A program made the translations under genes and the position numbers. A stretch of 64,000 nt of DNA from Mycteria americana. Lineage: Eukaryota > Chordata > Aves > Ciconiiformes > Ciconiidae. Below the pieces are notes generated by a model, which was not told the origin of the DNA, made no database searches, and worked only from the letters and a program-made list of their open reading frames with translations. Below, piece by piece: positions 55,401-64,000 of this stretch (the first letter of the stretch is position 1; every line of letters begins with the position of its first letter). The stretch lies in NCBI RefSeq assembly GCF_035582795.1, contig NC_134367.1, forward strand, positions 6,992,062 to 7,056,061, written 5' to 3'.

Positions 55401-58400
55401 GTAATACAAGATCTCTCCGTACGGCCTCTGCCAAAATTACTCCAGTCAGGGAATTCTGCTAACAGCCTCCTGCTCTATGATCCAACTAGGTATTTTTTAT
55501 ATATGTTCATGTTTTTAATATACGCTTGTTCATACTTTCTATCTAGAATTATAGATATTTATAATATTATTAAAGCAGAACAACTGCTATTGATATCCTC
55601 CGCTGTGTGTTTCAGATCTGAACGCTAAAGGTGTTATCCTGCAGGCGTTTGACATGTTCAGGCTCAAGTCATGTGTTGATTTCAAGCCCTATGAAGGGGA
55701 ACAGACTTACCTGAAATTTGAGAAGCTGGACGGGTAATTTTGCATTAACAACGTGGTTTGTACTACCTTGTTTGATATGGTAGTTTTTCCAACTCAGGAA
55801 GCATTCATTTTCATTCTTGCTTGTACAAAGGACATAAATACCCGAGCCGCATTTCTGTCCCAGAGCTTGTTTGTGTTACACGGGAGATAAAACCAATGCA
55901 AACAGACTATCCAAAGGTATTATCTGCATTTAATGTTCTCTTAATATAAGAAAACACTATTTTATTTCCATTTGCATCCTAGCTACTGAAATGAATCCCT
56001 TTCTTGGCACTCCTTCAGCAAAAACAGGCAAATAACTTTGTCCTGGTGTTGGTTAGGGGCAGGGTATGTCCCTAGTGTGTCGGCGTTAGCGTGTAGCTTC
56101 CTCCTTGCTTTCAGATGCAGGGTTGGGTTTACCTGACCAAATGTTGAAGCCAACAACCTCTATTGCTGTGCAGGTCACCGCGGGTTGCCTTTGCAGTCAG
56201 CGGGGAGGTGGTGACTCTTCCAGGCTACAAACCATCTCACCTAAAATAGAAGTCTAAAATAGGTCTGGTGACTCACATCTCAAAATGCCTGTTACTGTCC
56301 AGGGACTGTAAAGGTGCCAGGGAAGCTAACGCAGTGGCGGATGCCAACACTGTGACTGTCGAAAGTTAGGTCAGGGGACTTCCCTGCTTGCTGGGAAGGA
56401 CCATCAGGAAGCTGGTGACACCAGCTAGTGTCTGTGTCTAGGAATCCAGTGTAGGTCTGCCCTCGGGTGCGGGAAGACTGGTGCACAGCATTTTTGGGCA
56501 GCTTTTTTTTTTTTTTTTCTTTTTTTAACACAATTATTTCTGAATGGACATGAAAAGTTAGGATTTAAACCTGTATTTAGGAACCAAACCAAGGAAGCCA
56601 ATGCAACGTGAGTTCACTGAAGGCTGCTCAGCACCTTTGAAAATTGGGCCAGTTATTTAAATACTTTGGTAAACATACACCTAAACAACAGCCAATGCAG
56701 TGTATGAGGTTATAAGGCACCTGCTGTACTCTCCCATGCTGCTCATCTTCTGCTACTCGCCTTCCTACACTGGTTGAGCTGGGGCTACCCAGAGCTGAAG
56801 AGCAATAACATTTGCCATCACCACCTCCTTTACAAGAACTGCAGCCAGTTGAAGAACATGCATGCACTGCCCTCCAGGGAGGGCAAAATGAAACAAGAAG
56901 GCCAATCACATCTGGGACAGGGACTCATTGCCAGGCTGTGGAAGGATGCTGAAGGTACACGTTGCTCTGTATTCTGGCATTGTAAATCTACAGTCTTGGC
57001 AAGACTGCAAAACTTAGGTGGGAAATTCTAAAAAATATTATTTTTTTACTTTTACCTTGATCTTGTGGTTGAGTTAATATGTAGATACAAATCATAGAAG
57101 GTATTATGCAAAATGGGTGCAATATCTGAGTCTTTGCCTTACAGGTGCTGGTCTTATGTGGGGGACCTTCAGAGTGGCCAGACAGTATCTATAGGAGAGA
57201 GGTGTGACTATAAAGCCATAGTGGAACATGAGCTCCTGCATGCCCTGGGATTTTACCATGAGCAATCCAGGACAGATCGCGATGACTATGTTCAGATATG
57301 GTGGGATGAAATTATTGAAGGTACGATGCAGGTCTGAAATGATTGAGAATGGTCTGTAGATGCATGTCCCTATTTTTACAATGCTAAAACATCTCTGGTT
57401 GAGAACGGCTGTCTACATGTTGACAACTGGACCGTTATTTAGTCACAGGTAAAGCATTTTGAAAAGATGTTATGCGCTAAGTTTTATTTCTGGTCTTGCC
57501 TAATCATGTGTGTATGTTTTTGTCTAGGTTTTGCATATGCCTTTGACAAGCACAATGACAGTTTCCTTGATGACCTCAATACCCCGTATGATTATGAGTC
57601 AGTCCTGCACTATGGACCATATTCTTTCAACATCAATAGCAACGTTCCTTCCATTACAACAAAAATTCCTGAATTTAATGAGATCATTGGGCAGAGGTTG
57701 GATTTCAGCAGAATTGACTTACTGAGGTTGAATCGCATGTACAATTGCAGTAAGTCTTTCTTCTCATACATGTATTTGAAAGTCCTTACTCAAGCTTCAT
57801 GACAACGTGGATGGTCTCACATGAGAGGAGCAGGAATATTTCACCCTTGGGATCCTCTCACAATGCTAAAAGAAACTATAGTTCTTATGCAGCAGCAAGC
57901 TCCATGGTGGCCAGATCCCCATTTCTTTATAGAATACCATTAGAGTGAATCAAGGATCTAACACCTTTCATTCACACAGACTTTCCCATAATATTACTTG
58001 TAATAGTGAGCGTTTCCTTCACGGACAATGATCAGCATGCTGTTGATGATGATAAAATCTTCAAGTAACAGTAGCCTGGAACTGGGGTCTCCAAAATCAG
58101 AGTATTACAGGTTACTTTTTCTGCCTATGTAATGTTTGATAAGACAATTGGGGTCAGGAGCATGACGGGGGATAATCGTGCTTTCCAGCTCCACTGGCAA
58201 AGCTATGAAAGTAAATACTCCCCATGCTGTATGGTACTGACATACTGTGTTAACGTATACCTGAATATTTCCACTAAGTTCAGCAGAAGTACTTCCGATT
58301 TACACCCTGAAGAGAGAAATGGGCCACAGAGCCTCTCCCAGGCAGGCTTAGAGAAAATGATGGGTGTCTGAAAGGGAAAACTGGCACGCAGGGGCTGAGC

Positions 58401-61400
58401 TGGTTCCCAGAAAGAAATATTCAGCCGAGAGTGGGAGAAAGAGATAACATCACGTATGTGTGGTAACAGAGATGTAGATGTGAAAGTCTGCGTAGTCTTC
58501 AGTTGTATTAAGACCATATCTCCTGATGTTAAGTGCTGTATGTAAACACTCTGGAATGGGGTTAACAGCGAGAGCCTTATTTGATATTAATGGACATGGT
58601 AAAATATGTTACTCTATTCCCGGCAGCTTCGAGCCTCACCTTCTTGGACCAGTGCTCCTTTGAATACATCAATATCTGTGGGATGGTGCAAAGTGGACAA
58701 GACGGTGCTAACTGGGACCACACATTGGGCAAACCAGGAGATGAAGACTATACTTTGGTGGGAAACTGTGCAGGTAACAGATGCAGGTTTAGATGGTCAT
58801 TAGACTTTACCCATGCTTTTCCAAGATGTGAGAATGAAGATATACAGAGATAAGTCATCAGAAATATCCTACTATTAATGTTAATCACTGTATACATGAT
58901 GCTAAACATGACTCTTGAATTTTCAGATAGAAAGGCTAATAATTTTAATTTGAAGTGTTTAATCCTTCTTTAAATCTCCTCCCTACATTGTACTATCTCA
59001 TGAAGAAATGACAATTTGAGACTTAGCTGCTGTAAATTGGTGGTAGCTCCATTAAAATGAAGGGAGCTCTACCAGATTGCCACAACTGACTTTGATGAAA
59101 CTCCACAGAATTGAGTCAGGTGAGACTCTCCTCCTTTTATGCATATGTTAGGATTTTGAGTAATTTTCTAGGTTTTGTTTAAAACTGAAAGAACTCCCTA
59201 AAAAACACTCTCCCTTTGTACAGGCATTCACTTGAGGCATCCCCACAGATGTACACCCATAAGCAAATATCGCAATACACAAATCTTGTTCGTAGACAAA
59301 TTCTGATGTTGAAACCAATCCAGGATCATCAAAATAGGAAGCTGAGCTTCAGCAACGTGTCACGGAGCAGGACGAAACCACCCTCAGAAGACTTCTTTGA
59401 GGGAGGGAGTGCTGTGTGATACAGAGCCGTATCAGGAGGGCATAGCTGCTGCTAATTCAAAGTTTGTTTGAGCTGCACCACATAGGGAGGCTGAAGGGTT
59501 ATCTGAGAAGCAAACCAGCAGTGATTTCCCCTGTTCTGAGGAGAGTGTTGCATGGGGTCCTTTTGATCGAGGGTTTGGCTCCAACTGCACCTATTTAAAC
59601 ATATATTGAACAAATACGAGCGTGTTGAGTTCTGCAGGATTTCGATTGCCACCGGGGCACAGGAATTGAGTAGGGTCTGTTGTTTCCAAAGGCAGTGGGG
59701 AGAAAATTAAACACTGCAGAGGAGTACCACACAGACAGTCCAAAAATCCTTGAACAAAAGGGTTTCTTTTGAAAGTCAAAAGAAATGCAGCTGATCTGCA
59801 TACAAGTGGTCACAGTTAGGCACATCTGTTTCCCAAACACAAACGGTGGTTAGTCACAAAAGTGTCTCACAGTGCAGGAGAGGAAAAAAATACCAAGGAA
59901 GGAAAGAGCAAGAGATGGCTTTTGGCAGTAACAGATCGCGTTCGCTGCCTAACGCTGCGTTTGGTTACAGCTTGGAGATCCTGCAGTTATGCCAGATTTG
60001 CAGGCAGTGAGGAGGAGAGCAGGCACACAGAGGGGACGCTCCTGTTCCCATCACACGCGGTGTTCGAGAGGGCAGATGTGTGCCTGGTGAAAGGCACAAT
60101 GCAGAAGCCAGCACTTGGAAGACCCAAACGAGGGAGCAAAATGAACAGGAGGGTTGTTTAGGTCCCATCGTTGGCAAGGAAACAGAAATTTCTTATTTCT
60201 AGAGGAACGTGTCTGGCGGGCTGTTGTTTGATGGGCTGTTTGCTTGCGGTTTGCAGGGTGCGGGGCTTGCTGACGCTGTAAAGGCTCTGGATGCGTGACA
60301 GAGCATGTGGCTGGGGAGCCGACAGCAGCTTCCTGCCTCTCATGGCCCGTGACAGACAATTAACTGCTCTTCTTCAAGAAGGGGGAAGAAAAATGTTTAA
60401 AACCTAAGCAGTCAGCCTTCATAAGTTTCCTGAGAGCAAACAGGTCAGCAGTTATTGGAAAATAAGCAGCTTTATTGGGTATTTGTAGGGGAACTTACTG
60501 CAGAAGGCCAGCAATGCTTATGGGAGCACAGCCAAGCACTGGCATGCAGCTGGAAGCTGCCGTGGAGCTCGGAGTGGCATCAGGGGGCAATTCAGAGTCG
60601 TCACTCTCTACAGCGGCTCTGCTGTTTGCATCAGTTGGCTCCCAGACAGAGAGAAAAGTGGAAACTCACAGATGCAGCCACAGCGTATTTGGAAACCACC
60701 AGGGTGATGCAGCTTGACAATGTCCTTGCTGTCAGGAGAGACACTTCCTATAGAGAGGGGATGTATTGAGGCTATAAGGTGAAGCCTTGCTCAGTCGTCT
60801 TCAAGAAGCTGATTTAAAATTGGAATATGCAAAACGGGGCTGATGCGGATGATGAGGGTACAAGTGGTTAGCCTTTGTAACCAAGCAGATCGAAGACTCG
60901 GAACAGGTATAACTCCGGCCCACAGATAGAATTGCAGACTAACTATGAAAGAAAGGAAATAGTTATTTAAAACACATTAGCATGAGAGGGCATGAGTTGA
61001 TACAAAGTCATTGGGCTGGAAGTTAATAAAATCTTTACCCATAGCAGAAGTAAAGCAAAAACATCTTCAGCTACTTTTATGGGGAAGTCTGATCTATTGA
61101 TAAAAGGCTTACGGGGCACAGGTTCTAGGCAGAGCAGATGACTGAAGGCCTTGACCTAACAGGACCCTCCCAGTACTTTCCTGGTTTGTCTTCAAAAAAA
61201 ATCCCTGCCCAAGTGCATCCACTTAACATTTGCACACCTTTAGAGGATTGGCACATGTATGGTTCGTACGTCATTTCTGAAGAACGCAACCCAATGTGTA
61301 CCTTGTCTAATCAACTGAACACTAGTTTGCAAACCATATTTCAATGCATTTTCATTTTAATATTGATTTACAATGTAGGGAGAATTCTTTTCTGTTGATT

Positions 61401-62888
61401 TTTTTTTTTTACTTTGAAAATAACTTTCTAACTCAGGCAAGTGGAAACTACACTAGAGCTTATTTAGCAATAGCATTTCATTACTGAATGGATCAAAAAC
61501 TTTTATCACATCACTGTTTTGTGCTTCCCAGATAGAGGATATTTCATGCACTTAGATACAAAAACTGGACATGCTGGTCAGTCAGCTCTTCTGGAATCTC
61601 GCATCCTGTATCCAAGGAGGAAGGAAAAATGCCTTCAGTTTTTCTACAGGTTAAATGGAAGTCCACAGGATAAGCTTGTTATCTGGGTTAAGAAAGATGA
61701 TGGAACTGGAAACGTTAGACGGATGCAAAAGCTGCACACTATTACAGGTAACTGAAAGTGTGTTTTCATATCTGAAGCGCTGGCAGACTTTGATGCGAGA
61801 TAACACTGGCATGGTTTATCATACAAAAGTTTGCTCAAGTGTCCAGTGTAAATCTAACCTTTATTTGATTCAGTGGAGTAACTCCAGAGTTAGTGCCCAT
61901 GAGGACAGAATTTGGCTCAGAGGCAGTTTCCTTAAGACTGTTCCTAGACCAGCTAGGGTGCAGAGCACCAGACAGTCACCATTGAAACAGGTCACAGGAT
62001 GCTTGAAGAAGACACAGCTTGATTTGGGATTGTGTCCTGGACTCTCCATTCTCACTTATATTTATTTCCCCTCTTCAGCTGATGGAGAACATCACTGGAA
62101 ATTGGCCAGCATTCCCTTCAGTGTCCAAACCAAATTCCGGTATGGGTTTCAGGGCATCAGAGGAGATCCAGCCAAGTCTGCCGGGGGGATTGCCATTGAT
62201 GACACCAGCCTGACAGAGACAAACTGCCCCACCAACGTCTGGCACATCAGAAACTTCACATCCCTTTTAAACAGTACTACAAAAGGCGATTATATCATAA
62301 GCCCTGTATTTTACAGCTCGGAAGGCTACGCCTTTGCTTTACAGCTGTATCCTCACGGAAGAAATTCATCATCCTACTCGAATTACATGGGGATTACTTT
62401 CCACCTCTGCAGCAGTCCAAACGATGGCCTTCTTGAATGGCCGGCCGGACACAGACAAGTTGTCTTGTCGGTTTTGGATCAAGACCCTGATGTAATCCAC
62501 AGGATGTCCCTCAGCCTTAGCTTTACTACAGACCCAAACCAGCCAGTATATGGTAAGTCAGAGCGCACCAGGGAGAAAAATAGAAATGCAGAGGTTTGCT
62601 CAAGGTGGAGAAAAGTGTTGAAAGTCAAGAGACCGGGCAAGATTTTCTCTGCACATAACACTACTGGGCTGACTGGAGATCAGCTTTAATTACTTCTATA
62701 TTTTTGCACAACAGGCAGAAATGACACCCTGCAGTGGGACAAACCATCTGTCACTGGAAGTTTTTCTCCTTACTGCAACTGCTACATGAGCCCAGGTGTT
62801 GGCTGGAATACATTCCTGACCCACAGGGAGCTGCACTGGAAAAAATTCCTTAAAAATGACAGTCTTTTCATCTTTGCTGATTTTGAAG
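52485..62888 (+). CDS. MEP1A: Meprin A subunit alpha, first twelve coding exons (3' end outside the visible part)
   Basis: Zinc endopeptidase of the astacin family, secreted or membrane-linked in gut and kidney epithelium. Exons: 52485-52544, 52641-52665, 52777-52830, 54553-54593, 54680-54755, 55616-55733, 57145-57320, 57528-57749, 58627-58773, 61532-61747, 62079-62552, 62715-62888; all phases agree, giving 594 complete codons (human protein 746). Order: signal peptide (1-20), propeptide with the aspartate-switch motif FEGD (53-56), astacin domain (about 66-258) with zinc motif [12 protein letters not shown] at 153-164, MAM domain (about 262-430), then MATH domain to the end of exon 12. The Met-turn, normally SVMHY or SLMHY, reads SVLHY, with Leu210 encoded by CTG at 57605-57607; the following Tyr212 is kept. 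Exon 2 is only 25 nt. The exon 1 donor (ACG|GTATTC) is the weakest junction. EGF-like, transmembrane and tail exons were not found before 64000. Confidence 0.92.
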
Positions 62889-64000
62889 GTAAAGTAGTAT
62901 ATTAACAGAATCCCCACTGGAACAGAGCACGTACATACTCTTCTGTTTGTAAGGAAAGCGCAAAAGATGAGGGGGATTAACAAACATCTAAAGAGTCACC
63001 TATTTCAGGAACAAGGTTTATAAATGCCTAGTGATTTGAAGTGCCTGGATATTTGAATACCCAATACGAAACCTGTGGATGACCTTGATTCTCTGGTCCC
63101 TGAAAATCAGATTTTCAGGACAGATTATAATTCCATGTCTTGAAGATCAGTTTACTTAGTGGTGTTCCTGTTTGCCAGCACCCCTATATCACTTCCAACT
63201 TAAGAAAATTGTGGTTTGAAAATGAAGGTGTTCTTTTCAGACCTTGTAAAACTGGCAGAAGGAGTTTTTGATCCAAAGCTTCTCTCCTGAGGTTGCAATT
63301 TTTGTCAGGACCGTGCGCAGCCGCTCTGCTCTGCCCAAGGCGGCAGGGAAGGGGAAGAAGGAGGAAAGGAGCTGTTGGGTGCAGAGGACAGCCTGGCAGG
63401 CACCCCTCTGAGCGGGCCTCTGACGGCCACATGTCAGATGGCTGCGTTCATCTTACCTCATGTTGGGTGTCCAAAAATGAACTTTCTAGACTCCCTGGTG
63501 GGTCATTTGAGAGCAACGGGCACCTCTGGGGAGTGGTTGATCCCATTCCCTTATAGCTGTGATGAACTGCTCTTCTGATATGCTGACCTCCACCGGCTGC
63601 AAAGTGATCCATGGTGAATGGTGGGTGTGATGAATCCTATCAACCTGCTGCAGTGAGTTTCCTTCGGACAATGTCAGTGCCTGGAAAGTGGAAACACTTT
63701 GTATAAATAAATAATCATTAAACCAGACCTGACTCTAATACAGGGGTCAGAGTGCTTGTCTCAGATAGATGACAGTTGAGAATACGCTGTGATAATCTAG
63801 ACTCACTCTGTGCGACCGAGGGCTGTCATCACTACTGTGAACTCTCCTGGCAGGAGGATTTCTCCCTTGCTCTTCATGAAAAAAAAAAAAAAAAGGCAAA
63901 AAAAAAAGCAAAGTTCTTGTTTTCACTCCAGCAGAGAATGCAGAATTTTGAAACAGCAAGAACTTTTGCAAGGTGGGAAAGGTGCTTCCCATGAATGCTT
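62889..64000. other. MEP1A intron 12 (partial)
   Basis: After the donor G|GTAAAG at 62889 no further meprin exon could be recognised. The open frame 63293-63556 does not resemble the meprin tail. An A-rich run lies near 63880-63910. Confidence 0.6.

Noticed and set aside
61655-62689. 344-codon open frame on the plus strand
   Set aside because: It reads out of phase through MEP1A exon 10, then intron 10, and in phase through exon 11. Splice sites at 61748 and 62078 explain the coding parts.

Overview
This is vertebrate nuclear DNA, almost certainly from a bird. The evidence is long introns with GT-AG borders, CpG-island promoters, several CR1 LINE tails (one ending in a repeated 8-bp ATTCTGTG-type unit), and solo LTRs of a type I know from bird genomes. 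The gene order TDRD6 - PLA2G7 - ANKRD66 - MEP1A matches the human 6p12.3 block as I remember it. Species was not determined; the LTRs suggest a bird other than a chicken-like one, which is inference. All exon models below were built by eye from splice sites, reading phase and remembered family sequences. Every internal junction listed keeps the frame.

Layout. 1-600 is AT-rich, possibly the tail of an upstream gene. 600-1535 is a CpG island that leads into TDRD6 (+, 1536-12508), a germ-granule multi-Tudor protein with one giant exon and four small ones. PLA2G7 (-, 15466-25160, 11 coding exons), the PAF acetylhydrolase, lies tail-to-tail with it. PLA2G7 shares a 344-bp head-to-head CpG promoter with IMP3 (+, 25505-26062), an intronless gene for a U3 snoRNP protein. 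About 8 kb without a recognisable gene follows. Next come ANKRD66 (+, 34161-42681, three coding exons), a single-exon bitter taste receptor TAS2R (-, 48232-49188), and MEP1A (+, 52485 to beyond the right-hand part of the window), meprin A alpha, of which 12 coding exons are visible. The EGF-like, transmembrane and tail exons of MEP1A are not in the window.

Repeats. There are two closely similar CR1 3' ends (13422-13940 and 42952-43474), three smaller CR1 tails, and two related families of solo LTR (family A at 22221, 38171 and 46425; family B at 40015 and 46062-47560). One family A LTR sits inside a family B LTR. Short tandem repeats include an exact 32-bp duplication at 41936-41999.

The genes do not form a pathway; they are a conserved neighbourhood with germline (TDRD6), lipid-mediator (PLA2G7), ribosome-assembly (IMP3), chemosensory (TAS2R) and secreted-protease (MEP1A) roles. 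I found no clear new biological system. The points most worth checking are a Met-turn methionine replaced by leucine in the MEP1A protease domain, the IMP3/PLA2G7 shared promoter, an unusual N-terminus of PLA2G7, and MYB and E-box sites just upstream of TDRD6.
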